Of a stretch of 64,000 nucleotides of DNA, positions 7,562-21,545 are shown piece after piece. The stretch comes from Enterovirga rhinocerotis (GTDB taxonomy: Bacteria; Pseudomonadota; Alphaproteobacteria; Rhizobiales; Beijerinckiaceae). The stretch covers positions 1,054,001 through 1,118,000 of the forward strand of contig NZ_SNZR01000011.1 in NCBI RefSeq assembly GCF_004363955.1, given 5' to 3'. The notes below the pieces were generated by a model. The model made no database searches. It was not told the DNA's origin and was given only the letters and a program-made list of their open reading frames with translations. Position 1 is the first letter of the stretch; every line of letters starts with the position of its first letter. The position numbers and the translations under genes were made by a program.

Positions 7562-8635
7562 TCAAGACGCGCCGCCGGCCGAGCGCGCGGCCGCCAGGAG
7601 GGAATCGACCTTCGCCTCGCTCGTCGCGAACGAGGTGACGAGCCGCACCAGCACTTCGCCCGGATTCACCGTCTCCTCGGGAGCGAGCGCACGGGCCGAC
7701 CATGGATGATAGAGCGCGCCCGCATTCCGCAGCGCCCGGTCGAGCCCCTCGGGCATGATCGCGAAGAGGCTGTTGGTCTCGGCCGGCCAGGCTGCCCGCA
7801 CGCCCGGCAGGGCGAGGAGGCCGCGCGCGAGCCGCTCGGCCATCGCATTCGCGTGGCGCGCATTGGCGAGCCAATGGTCGCCGTCGAGATAGGCTTCCAA
7901 CTGAGCCGCGATGAAGCGGGCCTTCGAGAAGGTGTGCCCGGCGCGCTTGCGGCGATAGGCGATGCTGGCGGCGAGTGCCGGGTCGAACACGATGACGGCC
8001 TCGGCCGCGAGGCAGCCGTTCTTCGTCGCGCCGAAGGACAGGATGTCGATCCCGGCCTTCCACGTCATCTCCGCCGGCGTGCAGCCGAGCCGCACGAGCG
8101 CGTTCGCGAAGCGCGCCCCGTCCATGTGGAAGGCGAGTTGGCGGGAGCGGCAAACCTCGCCGAGCGCCGCGATCTCGGACACGGAATAGACGAGCCCGCT
8201 TTCCGTCGCCTGGGCGATGGAGAGCGCCTGCGGCGGCATCTGCTTGACCGCCTTCGGCAGGGCGTCATGAGCCGCCGCGACCTCCGCTGCAACGAGCTTG
8301 CAGCCCGTGCCCGGCAGGCCGATCAGCTTGGCGCCGTGGGCATAGAATTCCGGAGCTCCGCATTCGTCGTCGATGACGTGGGATTCGAAATGGCAGAGGC
8401 AGGATCCCCAGGGCGAGACCGAGGCCGCGATCGACAGGGCATTGGCGACGGTGCCCGTCGCGACCGGGAAGACCGCGACCTCGCGCTCGAACATCGCGGC
8501 GAAGCGCGACTCGACTCGCGCGGTCCAGGGATCGGCGCCATAGGCCGGAGCGGGGCCCGCATTGGCCCGCAGCACGGCATCGAGAACCGGAGCACTCGCA
8601 CCCTCGATGTTGTCGCTGGCGAAATTCAGGTCCAT
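7562..8635 (-). CDS. ltaE: low-specificity L-threonine aldolase family enzyme
   Basis: A 357-residue fold-type I PLP enzyme that cleaves L-threonine or allo-threonine to glycine and acetaldehyde. It opens MDLNFASDNIEGASAPVL, the family start. Visible features are SHVIDDECGAPEF, HMDGARFANA (Asp172 contacts the PLP nitrogen) and the Schiff-base lysine Lys205 in SFGATKNG. Length agrees with the proteobacterial branch. The frame is open to 8779 but nothing upstream of Met 8635 matches the family. It is transcribed away from gltB across a 425-nt control region. Confidence 0.92.
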   Translation of the reverse strand: MDLNFASDNIEGASAPVLDAVLRANAGPAPAYGADPWTARVESRFAAMFEREVAVFPVATGTVANALSIAASVSPWGSCLCHFESHVIDDECGAPEFYAHGAKLIGLPGTGCKLVAAEVAAAHDALPKAVKQMPPQALSIAQATESGLVYSVSEIAALGEVCRSRQLAFHMDGARFANALVRLGCTPAEMTWKAGIDILSFGATKNGCLAAEAVIVFDPALAASIAYRRKRAGHTFSKARFIAAQLEAYLDGDHWLANARHANAMAERLARGLLALPGVRAAWPAETNSLFAIMPEGLDRALRNAGALYHPWSARALAPEETVNPGEVLVRLVTSFATSEAKVDSLLAAARSAGGAS

Positions 8636-9060
8636 GCTTTGGGGCCTCCCCGCCCGGCTGCTGACGCCGTGCGCCCAGCCAGATGGGCCAGGGAGCACGA
8701 GCCGGCAAGGCTGTCGTTTTTTGATGATGACGGGCCGCATACCCGCTTGTGCGGTGCGGGAAAATCTGGCACGGTTCAAAAGTAGGACAGGTATACTGTC
8801 CTAACCAGCCCGGTTTCGGGCGTCCGAGAGGCCTTTGGCGTGGCTACCGAGACGACGACGAAACGAGACACGGAAGACACCCGCGAGGGTGTTTGCGGGT
8901 TTGCGCGGCTGAGCTGAAGCTGCGCGCGCCCGCCTGCGGCGGGCGCGAAAATCGGGTCGCGGCCGCCTGATAGGCGACGAACGACCCGGGACGATCCCCA
9001 CAATCGCTCCGGGCGAGACACGGCAAAGTCCGTTCTCGAAGACGGGCAAGGCAGGGGACG
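8636..9060. other. 425-nt control region between ltaE and gltB, structured gltB leader
   Basis: No credible gene lies here. It holds an operator-like palindrome (8783-8803, listed separately), then a 6-bp stem ACACCC/GGGTGT closed by a GCGA tetraloop (8877-8892). A perfect 10-bp stem CGCGCCCGCC/GGCGGGCGCG with a 3-nt loop follows (8925-8947), 113 nt before the gltB ATG. The string CGAGACACGG occurs twice, near 8864 and 9013. No run of T follows either hairpin, so neither is a classical terminator. An untranslated leader or attenuator for gltBD is the simplest reading. Confidence 0.55.
8783..8803. promoter_or_regulatory. palindromic operator candidate upstream of gltB
   Basis: TAGGACAG (8783-8790) and CTGTCCTA (8796-8803) are a perfect 8-bp inverted repeat around GTATA. 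TATACT inside it (8792-8797) matches a -10 hexamer, so a bound dimer could block RNA polymerase, but no good -35 lies 16-18 nt upstream. It sits 258 nt before gltB and 148 nt before the divergent ltaE start. The regulator is unknown. Confidence 0.5.
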
Positions 9061-13758
<4,698 letters not shown>

Positions 13759-13860
13759 CGTCATGCCGTCCCGGACGCCGCGAGGCGGCGATCCGGGATC
13801 GCCAACCGGATCGAGTGTTTAACGGTCTCGGCTCGTCGCGTCGCGACGGCCGGGATGACG
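13759..13860. repeat. palindromic intergenic repeat between gltB and gltD
   Basis: A unit bounded by CGTCAT (13759-13764) and ATGACG (13855-13860). Inside, TCCCGGA-CGCCGC / GCGGCG-A-TCCGGGA forms a 13-bp stem with one bulged A and a GAG loop (13769-13798). Near the right end CGGCCGGGATGACG mirrors the left end. It has the look of the short palindromic intergenic elements scattered through Rhizobiales genomes. Placed inside an operon, it could alter gltD expression or protect the gltB mRNA 3' end. Confidence 0.6.
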
Positions 13861-13870
13861 GGTGGATGAT

Positions 13871-15295
<1,425 letters not shown>

Positions 15296-15305
15296 GGAAC
15301 TCGTC

Positions 15306-15722
15306 ATGAGCGATGCCGGCGAGGACCTGCTCGAACTCTTCGCGCTGAACGATTCGCCGATGGCGCAGGGTTTCGGCTTCAGGACGGTCAGCGCCTCGCG
15401 CGACTGCGTGGTGGCCGAGCTTCTGGTCGAGGAGCGCCACAGCAACCGGAACGGCGTGCTGCACGGCGGGACGATCATGGCGCTCGCCGACAACACGGCC
15501 GGGACCGCGACCTTCCTGAACCTGCCCGAGGGCTTCGGCACGACGACCGTCGAGAGCAAGACGAACTTCTTCGCCGCGATCAAGGTCGGAGACCTCGCCC
15601 GCGCCGAGGCGACGCCGCTCCACCGGGGTCGCACGACGATGGTCTGGCAGACGCGGATCACGCGTCCGGACGGCAAGCTCGCGGCGATGGTGACGCAGAC
15701 CCAGCTCGTGATGAAGAAATAG
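15306..15722 (+). CDS. PaaI-family hotdog-fold thioesterase
   Basis: A 138-residue single hotdog domain. The signature NRNGVLHGGTIMALADNTAG around residues 45-64 holds the conserved Asn/His-Gly-Gly and the acid on the long helix. STKTNF-type strand TTVESKTNFFAA follows. Members hydrolyse acyl-CoA or aryl-CoA thioesters in the cytoplasm. The gene starts 10 nt after gltD and may ride on that transcript. The acyl substrate is not evident. Its end is 15 nt from that of the convergent EamA gene. Confidence 0.85.
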   Translation: MSDAGEDLLELFALNDSPMAQGFGFRTVSASRDCVVAELLVEERHSNRNGVLHGGTIMALADNTAGTATFLNLPEGFGTTTVESKTNFFAAIKVGDLARAEATPLHRGRTTMVWQTRITRPDGKLAAMVTQTQLVMKK

Positions 15723-15737
15723 CGCTGCGAGCCGGGT

Positions 15738-16583
15738 TCAGCCGAGCCGCACCAGCACGAGGCCGAAGAGGATCACCACCGCCGCCAGCGCCCGCGTCCA
15801 TTGCAGCGGTTCCTTGACGACGATCACGGCGATCGCGACGGCAAACAGCACGCTCGATTCCCGCAGTGCCGCGACGAGGGCGATCGGTGCGATCGTCATG
15901 GCCCAGATGGCGATCCAGTAGGAGGCGAGAGACATCGTCCCGCCGACGACACCCTGACGCCAATAGCCGAGTGCCTCCCTCAGCTTCTTGCCGCCCCGGC
16001 GCCAGGCGGCGTAGGCCGAGAGCGTGATGCCATCGGCGACGAAGAGTGCGGCCGTATAGGCGTGAGGACTGCCGGAGGCCCGCGCGCCCAGGCCATCCGA
16101 CAGGGTGTAGCCGCAGATCGACGCTGCCGTCAGGAGCGCCAGTCCGATGGCGAGAGGGTCGACGCGCCCACCGCTCCGGCGGCCGAGGATCGACATGGCG
16201 GCGACGCCGAGGCCGAGAGAGGCGATGCCGAAGAGCTGCAAGGCGCTCACGGGCTCCTGAAGCAGGAGCGCGGAGGCGAGCGCGGTCATCAGCGGAGCGC
16301 CCCCGCGGGCGATCGGATAGACCTGCCCCATATCGGCCCGAGCATAGGCTGAGGTGAGAACGATCGAATAGGCGAGATGGAGCGCGATCGAGGTCGCGAG
16401 CCAAGGCCAGGACGACCGCGGCGGAAGCCCGAGCACGATAAGGGCCGGGAGGGCGACGAGCCCCGCGAAGCCCATGATCAGCGTCATCGCCAGCAGCGGC
16501 TCGAGGCGGAGCTTCAGGAACGCATTCCAGCCCGCATGCAGTGCGGCGGCCGCGAGCACGGCCGCGAAGACGTGAAACTCCAT
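15738..16583 (-). CDS. EamA/DMT-superfamily inner-membrane transporter
   Basis: A 281-residue protein with about ten hydrophobic segments arranged as two five-helix EamA repeats. Between the halves is a hydrophilic loop around GRRSGGRVDP. The first repeat has the YPIARGGAPLMTALASALLLQEP pattern and the second ALRESSVLFAVAIAVIVVKEPLQW, the matching position in the duplicated fold. The N-terminal MEFHVFAAVLAAAALHAGWNAFLK is characteristic. Such carriers export metabolites or amino acids. The substrate is unknown. Confidence 0.85.
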   Translation of the reverse strand: MEFHVFAAVLAAAALHAGWNAFLKLRLEPLLAMTLIMGFAGLVALPALIVLGLPPRSSWPWLATSIALHLAYSIVLTSAYARADMGQVYPIARGGAPLMTALASALLLQEPVSALQLFGIASLGLGVAAMSILGRRSGGRVDPLAIGLALLTAASICGYTLSDGLGARASGSPHAYTAALFVADGITLSAYAAWRRGGKKLREALGYWRQGVVGGTMSLASYWIAIWAMTIAPIALVAALRESSVLFAVAIAVIVVKEPLQWTRALAAVVILFGLVLVRLG

Positions 16584-16882
16584 GGGGCGGCGGCTTCGGT
16601 CCCGAGGGATGGAGACGGAGGACTGGACCGACGAAGCCGATGCGGCGGCGAGAGCCCGCTGTCAACGAAACGTCATGGTCTCCTTCGCGCGGACGGCGCG
16701 GAATTCGGTGTCGGCCAGCTCCACCTCCCTGCAACCTGCATCGTCTTCTCGCCGTCTGCGTGAAACGCCGGGGGGATGCACAAGAGAGAAGCTTTTCCGC
16801 CACCCTTCCAGCCGCTAGAGACCTCGCGTAGCCCCCGCCCTGGGGCGGGCCGCCCGACCAGACCGCGTGACGGATTACCGAG
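16584..16882. other. 299-nt intergenic region upstream of dgcN
   Basis: This lies between the divergent EamA and dgcN genes and must hold both promoters. I find no convincing open frame, repeat or hairpin. No clear -10/-35 pair stands out in either direction. Confidence 0.5.
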
Positions 16883-17905
16883 ATGCAGATCAACCCTCCC
16901 TACCTGATGTTCCTGGGCGACGTCCCGGACAAGCTCGCGGCCAAGACGGCTTACGGGATCGTGGATTGGCGCCGCGACTGGTGCCTCGGGCAGGTCAGGC
17001 TCCCGGGATGCAAGGCGGATCTCGGCATTCCGGACATGTCGGTGAAGGATGCGGCCGCGAAGGGCGCCAAGACGCTCGTCGTCGGGATCGTCAATGCGGG
17101 CGGCGTGCTCAACGAAGCCTGGATCCCCACGATCATCGAGGCGCTGGAATCCGGCATGGACGTCGCCAGCGGTCTGCATATCCGTCTCGGTACCGACGAG
17201 CGCATCGCGACCGCTGCTCAGAAGCACGGGCGCGCCCTCCACGACGTCCGCATGTCGGACCAGCGCTTCGCCACCGGCAAGGGCACCAAGCGCCCCGGCC
17301 TGCGGCTGCTCACGGTCGGAACGGATTGCTCGGTCGGCAAGAAGTACACCGTGCTGGCGATGGAAAAGGCGATGCGTGATCGCGGCCTCGACGCCGATTT
17401 CCGGGCGACGGGTCAGACGGGCGTGTTCATCTCCGGCCGGGGCGTCGCGATCGACGCGGTCGTGGCCGACTTCATCTCCGGCGCCGTCGAGTGGATCAGC
17501 CCCGCGGGTTCGCCGGGTCACTGGGATCTCGTCGAGGGGCAGGGCTCGCTGTTCCACCCGTCCTTCTCCGGCGTCACGATGGGCCTCCTGCACGGCGCGC
17601 AGCCCGACGCGTTCGTGGTCTGCCACGAGCCGACCCGGACGACGATGCGCGGCGTCCAGCACCCGCTGCCGACCATCCAGGAGGTGATCGACCTCACCAT
17701 CCAGTGCGGCAAGCTGACGAACCCCGCCATCAAGCCGGTCGGAATTTCGGTGAACACGCAGGCTCTCGGCGAGGAGGAGGCGAAGACCTATCTCGCGGGT
17801 CTCGAGAAGGAGCATGGTCTCCCGGCGACCGATCCGATCCGGTTCGGTGTCGAGGGGATCGTCGACCGCGTCCTGGCCGACTTCCCGGCGACCAAGACAG
17901 CCTGA
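16883..17905 (+). CDS. dgcN: DUF1611 N-acetyltransferase, DgcN-like (D-glutamate catabolism)
   Basis: A 340-residue DUF1611 protein. Residues about 1-130 form a Rossmann-like domain (YLMFLGDVPDKLAAKTAYGIVDWRRDWCLGQ). The C-terminal part is a P-loop-like NTPase fold with TVGTDCSVGKKYT (Walker A-like, Gly-x4-Gly-Lys-Lys) near residue 150. In marine bacteria DgcN acetylates D-glutamate before the racemase DgcA converts N-acetyl-D-glutamate to the L form. The motifs and length fit DgcN well. No dgcA or LysR/GntR partner is next to it; an exporter gene follows after 3 nt. The role is inferred from the family. Confidence 0.8.
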   Translation: MQINPPYLMFLGDVPDKLAAKTAYGIVDWRRDWCLGQVRLPGCKADLGIPDMSVKDAAAKGAKTLVVGIVNAGGVLNEAWIPTIIEALESGMDVASGLHIRLGTDERIATAAQKHGRALHDVRMSDQRFATGKGTKRPGLRLLTVGTDCSVGKKYTVLAMEKAMRDRGLDADFRATGQTGVFISGRGVAIDAVVADFISGAVEWISPAGSPGHWDLVEGQGSLFHPSFSGVTMGLLHGAQPDAFVVCHEPTRTTMRGVQHPLPTIQEVIDLTIQCGKLTNPAIKPVGISVNTQALGEEEAKTYLAGLEKEHGLPATDPIRFGVEGIVDRVLADFPATKTA

Positions 17906-17908
17906 TCG

Positions 17909-19372
17909 ATGGGCACGGATGCCGGGCCGGGATCGGCCCGGCAGCCTCTGACACAGGCCGATATCAGGTCGGTCTTCATCGGCATGATGCTGGCGATGTT
18001 CCTGTCGGCCCTCGACGGGACCATCGTCGCGACCGCGATGCCGACGATCGGCCGCGAACTCGGCGACGTCCAGCACCTGCCCTGGATCGTCACCGCCTAT
18101 CTCCTCGCCTCGACGATTGCGACGCCGCTCTACGGCAAGTTCGCGGACATGCATGGGCGGCGGGTGACGATGCTCGTCGCCGTCGCCGTGTTCATCATCG
18201 GCTCGATCGCCTGCGCCCTTGCCCCATCCCTCCTCACGCTGGCCCTGGCGCGGGGCGTTCAGGGTCTTGGGGGAGGGGGCCTCATCGCTCTCGCCCAGAC
18301 GATCATCGCCGATCTGGTGACGCCGCGCGAACGGGGGCGCTACCAGGCCTATTTCGGCGGCGTCTTCGCGGCCGCGAGCGTGCTGGGGCCGGTGCTCGGA
18401 GGCTTCTTCGCGCAGATGCTGCACTGGTCGCTGATCTTCTGGATCAACCTGCCGCTCGGGCTGTTCGCCTTCTGGCTCATCAACGACAAGCTCAAGCGGT
18501 TGCCGCGGCGCGAGCGGCAGCACCGGCTCGATCTGCCTGGCGCCGTCCTCCTCGTCGGCGCCACGACGAGCCTGATGCTGATGATGAATTGGGGAGGGCA
18601 TGACTATGCGTGGCTCTCGCCTCAGGTGCTGGGCCTCGCGGCGGTCTCGCTCCTCGCCTGGATCGGCTTCTTCGCCCGCCTCGCGACGGCGCACGAGCCG
18701 CTGATCCCGCTCGCCATCCTTGCCGATCGCGTCGTTGCCGCCGCCACCTTCTCCGGCGCCCTGTGCGTCGGTACCTATGTCGGCCTCTCGATCATGGTGC
18801 CGATCTTCTTCGAGACCAGCCTCGGCCTGTCCGCGCGGCAATCGGGCCTTGCGCTCATCCCCTTCATGATCGGCGTGCCGATCGGCGCGACGATCTCGGG
18901 CCGGACCATGGCGGTCGTCGCGAACTACAAGGCCGTGCCGACCGCTGGACTCGCATTGTCCGTCCTCTGCTTCGCCGCCTTCGCGCTCCTGGCGGGCGAC
19001 GAGCATTTCTGGCTGTGCGAGGTTCTGCTGGCCGGGACGGCCTTCGGCATCGGCACGGTGTTCCCGGTCGTCACCGTGGCCCTGCAGAACGCCGCGCCGA
19101 TCCACCATCTCGGAACCGCGACCGCCACCATGAACTTCATGCGTCAGCTCGCCGGCGCCATCATCGTCGCGATCTTCGGCGCCATCGCGCTCGGCGGCGG
19201 CGGGCTCGCCGTCGAAGGGTTCGAGCGACGCGGTGCTGTCGATGCGGCGGCTTTCCGGATCGTCTTCTTCATCGCGGTCGGAATGCTCGCGGCGGCGCTC
19301 GCGATCTTCGCGCTGATGGAGCAGCGTCCGCTGCGGGATACCGCACCACCCGAGGAGCGGAGCGGCTCGTGA
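17909..19372 (+). CDS. MFS drug-type exporter, DHA2-like (14 TM)
   Basis: A 487-residue permease with about 14 hydrophobic segments. Motif D1 appears as FLSALDGTIVATAMPTI in TM1. Motif A reads GKFADMHGRRVTML between TM2 and TM3. The exporter motif C is present as GGVFAAASVLGPVLGGFF in TM5. These are marks of proton-driven antiporters. The drug or metabolite is unknown. The gene starts 3 nt after dgcN, and its stop TGA (19370-19372) overlaps the GTG start of queE, so the three are probably cotranscribed. ATG 17909 gives a short polar N-terminus. Confidence 0.88.
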   Translation: MGTDAGPGSARQPLTQADIRSVFIGMMLAMFLSALDGTIVATAMPTIGRELGDVQHLPWIVTAYLLASTIATPLYGKFADMHGRRVTMLVAVAVFIIGSIACALAPSLLTLALARGVQGLGGGGLIALAQTIIADLVTPRERGRYQAYFGGVFAAASVLGPVLGGFFAQMLHWSLIFWINLPLGLFAFWLINDKLKRLPRRERQHRLDLPGAVLLVGATTSLMLMMNWGGHDYAWLSPQVLGLAAVSLLAWIGFFARLATAHEPLIPLAILADRVVAAATFSGALCVGTYVGLSIMVPIFFETSLGLSARQSGLALIPFMIGVPIGATISGRTMAVVANYKAVPTAGLALSVLCFAAFALLAGDEHFWLCEVLLAGTAFGIGTVFPVVTVALQNAAPIHHLGTATATMNFMRQLAGAIIVAIFGAIALGGGGLAVEGFERRGAVDAAAFRIVFFIAVGMLAAALAIFALMEQRPLRDTAPPEERSGS

Positions 19373-20004
19373 AGCGCTACGCGGTCAAGGAAATCTTCTA
19401 CACGCTGCAGGGGGAGGGGCGGCAGAGCGGCCGTGCCGCCGTGTTCTGCCGCTTCGCGGGCTGCAACCTGTGGACCGGACGCGACGGCGACCGGGCCGCG
19501 GCCGCGTGCCGGTTCTGCGACACCGATTTCGTCGGCGTCGACGGGGAGGGGGGCGGCTTCTTCCGCGGCGCGGAGGCGCTCGCCGATGCGGTCGCCGGCT
19601 GCTGGGGGCCGGGCGAGGAGCGCCGCTTCTGCGTTCTGACCGGGGGCGAGCCGCTGCTCCAGGTGGACGAGGCGCTGGTCGACGCGCTCCATGCGCGCGG
19701 GTTCGAGATCGCCGTCGAGACGAACGGCACGCTCGAGCCGCCGCGCGGCATCGACTGGATCGCCGTCAGCCCCAAGGGCGAGGCGCCGCTCAGGCTGACG
19801 CGCGGAAACGAGCTGAAGCTCGTCTATCCGCAGGAGGATGCGCCGCCGGAGCGCTTCGCCGGCCTCGCCTTCGACGATTTCTGCCTCCAGCCGATGGACG
19901 GCCCCGATTCCGCCCGGAACACCGCGCTCGCCGTCGCCTATTGCAAGGCCCATCCGCGCTGGCGTCTCAGCCTCCAGACTCACAAATGGCTCGGTATCCC
20001 GTAA
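19369..20004 (+). CDS. queE: 7-carboxy-7-deazaguanine synthase
   Basis: A 211-residue radical SAM enzyme that contracts 6-carboxytetrahydropterin to 7-carboxy-7-deazaguanine on the way to preQ0 and queuosine. The 4Fe-4S cluster motif is the QueE-specific C-x14-C-x2-C (FAGCNLWTG... through ACRFCDTDF) in place of the usual C-x3-C-x2-C. FYTLQGEG near residue 11 and TGGEPLLQ near residue 90 are family marks. The GTG start at 19369 shares bases with the exporter stop, implying translational coupling. queD and folE follow. Confidence 0.94.
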   Translation: MKRYAVKEIFYTLQGEGRQSGRAAVFCRFAGCNLWTGRDGDRAAAACRFCDTDFVGVDGEGGGFFRGAEALADAVAGCWGPGEERRFCVLTGGEPLLQVDEALVDALHARGFEIAVETNGTLEPPRGIDWIAVSPKGEAPLRLTRGNELKLVYPQEDAPPERFAGLAFDDFCLQPMDGPDSARNTALAVAYCKAHPRWRLSLQTHKWLGIP

Positions 20005-20014
20005 AGGGGACCCC

Positions 20015-20371
20015 ATGAAGATCACCCAGGCTTTCACCTTCGAGGCGGCGCACCGCCTGCCGAACGTGCCCGAGACGCATCGCTGCTTCCGGATGCACGG
20101 CCATTCCTACAGGATCGAACTGACCCTCGAGGGGCCGGTCGACCCGCGCAGCGGCTTCGTCATCGACTTCTTCGACGTCGAGGCGGTCTTCGCCCCGCTG
20201 CTCGAGCGGCTCGATCATCATTGCCTGAACGAGGTCGAAGGGTTGGAGAACCCGACGGCGGAGCATATCGCGATCTGGATCTGGCAGCGCGTGAAGCCGC
20301 TGCTGCCGCTCGTCTCATCCGTGCGCGTCTACGAGACGCCGCAGAGCTGGGCCGAGTACGAAGGCGTTTGA
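20015..20371 (+). CDS. queD: 6-carboxytetrahydropterin synthase
   Basis: A 118-residue member of the 6-pyruvoyl-tetrahydropterin synthase family that converts dihydroneopterin triphosphate to 6-carboxytetrahydropterin, the QueE substrate. Zinc ligands appear in FEAAHRLP (His) and FRMHGHSYR (two His). The family Cys is in THRCFRMHG and the DHHCLNE segment holds the acid-base residues. ATG 20015 follows queE by 10 nt with GGGGA upstream. Confidence 0.94.
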   Translation: MKITQAFTFEAAHRLPNVPETHRCFRMHGHSYRIELTLEGPVDPRSGFVIDFFDVEAVFAPLLERLDHHCLNEVEGLENPTAEHIAIWIWQRVKPLLPLVSSVRVYETPQSWAEYEGV

Positions 20372-20373
20372 CG

Positions 20374-20991
20374 ATGAACGAGCACGCACTCCCGGCCGGC
20401 CGCGCGGGGAACGACGAGGGGGCGGGCCGCCCGACGCGCGAGGAGGCCGAGGAGGCCGTCCGCACGCTCATCCGCTGGGCGGGCGACGATCCGCGCCGCG
20501 AGGGCCTCGCCGACACGCCGTCGCGCGTCGTGCGCGCCTACGAGGACTGGTTCGCCGGCTATCGGCAGGACCCCGCCAGCGTCCTCGCCCGGACCTTCTC
20601 GGAGATCGCCAAGTACGACGAGATGGTGATCCTGAAGGACATCCCCTTCTCTTCGCATTGCGAGCACCACATGGCGCCCATCCAGGGCAAGGTCCATGTC
20701 GGCTACCTGCCGAGGAAGCGCGTCGTCGGCATCTCGAAGCTCGCGCGCCTCGTCCAGGCCTTCGCCCGCCGCCTCCAGATCCAGGAGCGGCTGACGGCCG
20801 AGATCGCGGACGCGTTGCAGGCCGAACTCCAACCCCTCGGCGTCGCGGTCATGATCGAGGCGACCCATGCCTGCATGACGACGCGCGGCGTCCATGCCCG
20901 CGAGGCCGTCATGACGACGAGCCGCATGCTCGGCATCTTCCGCGAGAACGCCAAGACCCGCGCCGAATTCCTGGCCGCGATCGGCAAGTAG
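20374..20991 (+). CDS. folE: GTP cyclohydrolase I
   Basis: A 205-residue type IA enzyme that turns GTP into dihydroneopterin triphosphate, the QueD substrate and the entry point to folate. Zinc ligands are Cys in HCEHHMAP, the following His, and Cys in [10 protein letters not shown]. Active-site segments FSSHCEHH and [23 protein letters not shown] are intact. It starts 2 nt after queD. Its coupling to queE and queD suggests that this copy feeds 7-deazaguanine synthesis. queC is not in the window. Confidence 0.95.
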   Translation: MNEHALPAGRAGNDEGAGRPTREEAEEAVRTLIRWAGDDPRREGLADTPSRVVRAYEDWFAGYRQDPASVLARTFSEIAKYDEMVILKDIPFSSHCEHHMAPIQGKVHVGYLPRKRVVGISKLARLVQAFARRLQIQERLTAEIADALQAELQPLGVAVMIEATHACMTTRGVHAREAVMTTSRMLGIFRENAKTRAEFLAAIGK

Positions 20992-20994
20992 GTA

Positions 20995-21141
20995 ACCCTC
21001 CCTTGGAGGGGGAGGGTCGACGGCGAAGCCGGCGGGGTGGGGTGAAACCCACCTCGGGTCATCGCAAACGCCTGCGAGCCGTAGGCCGCGCGTCACCCCA
21101 CCCCGGCCCTTCGGTCCGACCCTCCCCCTCCAGGGGAGGGT
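20995..21141. repeat. intergenic inverted repeat, family A, copy 1
   Basis: Two arms face each other: ACCCTCCCTTGGAGGGGGAGGGTC...GGGGTGGGGTGA (from 20995) and TCACCCCACCCC...GACCCTCCCCCTCCAGGGGAGGGT (to 21141). Each arm also folds on itself around the TCC-GGA core. The second copy is at 23193-23340. It immediately follows folE. Confidence 0.8.
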
Positions 21142-21240
21142 GGCGTCGGCAAAGCCGCAATCTGCGGCAGGATTGTCACCCTCCGCCGCGGCGTCCCTGC
21201 TATAATCCGAGCCGTTGTCATTGCTTCCGGGAGGGTCGGC

Positions 21241-21543
21241 TTGCTCGCGATCAGACGTCTCGCGCTCGGCGCCATCGCCGCCGGCTCGCTTCTGTCCGGT
21301 GCCGCGCAGGCGGAAAGCGTGCCGCCCTTCTTCGGCTATTCGGGCTATTTCGGCGGTCCGTCGCCCTATTACACGCCTCATTCCGACGTCCACCAGACGA
21401 CCCGGATGGAGCACGGGACCCAGGCCTTTGGCGTGCGCACCTATACGCCCGGCGGGCCGTTCTGGCGCTATCAGCTCAACAACGAGGGCTTCCGTGCCCA
21501 TCGCCGGCATCACCGCCGCTCGTCGATCCGCGTCCGCGGCTGA
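21241..21543 (+). CDS. small exported protein of unknown function
   Basis: A 100-residue protein starting at TTG 21241 with GGGAGG six nt upstream; no ATG or GTG gives a longer sensible frame. Residues 1-22 are a signal peptide ending GAAQA. The mature part is rich in Tyr, Gly, Phe, His and Arg (FFGYSGYFGGPSPYYTP) and ends in a basic HRRHHRRSS stretch. No Cys is present. It has no family I recognise. It is probably periplasmic or surface associated. It is convergent with the dehalogenase gene, with 2 nt between stops. Confidence 0.65.
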   Translation: MLAIRRLALGAIAAGSLLSGAAQAESVPPFFGYSGYFGGPSPYYTPHSDVHQTTRMEHGTQAFGVRTYTPGGPFWRYQLNNEGFRAHRRHHRRSSIRVRG

Positions 21544-21545
21544 TC

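Noticed and set aside
8764-8780. Sigma54 promoter TGGCACGGTTCAAAAG upstream of gltB
   Set aside because: TGGCAC is correct, but the TTGC element is absent at the required spacing.
16673-19108. An 811-codon minus-strand frame opposite dgcN and the exporter
   Set aside because: Charged low-complexity translation; the plus-strand genes have clear families.
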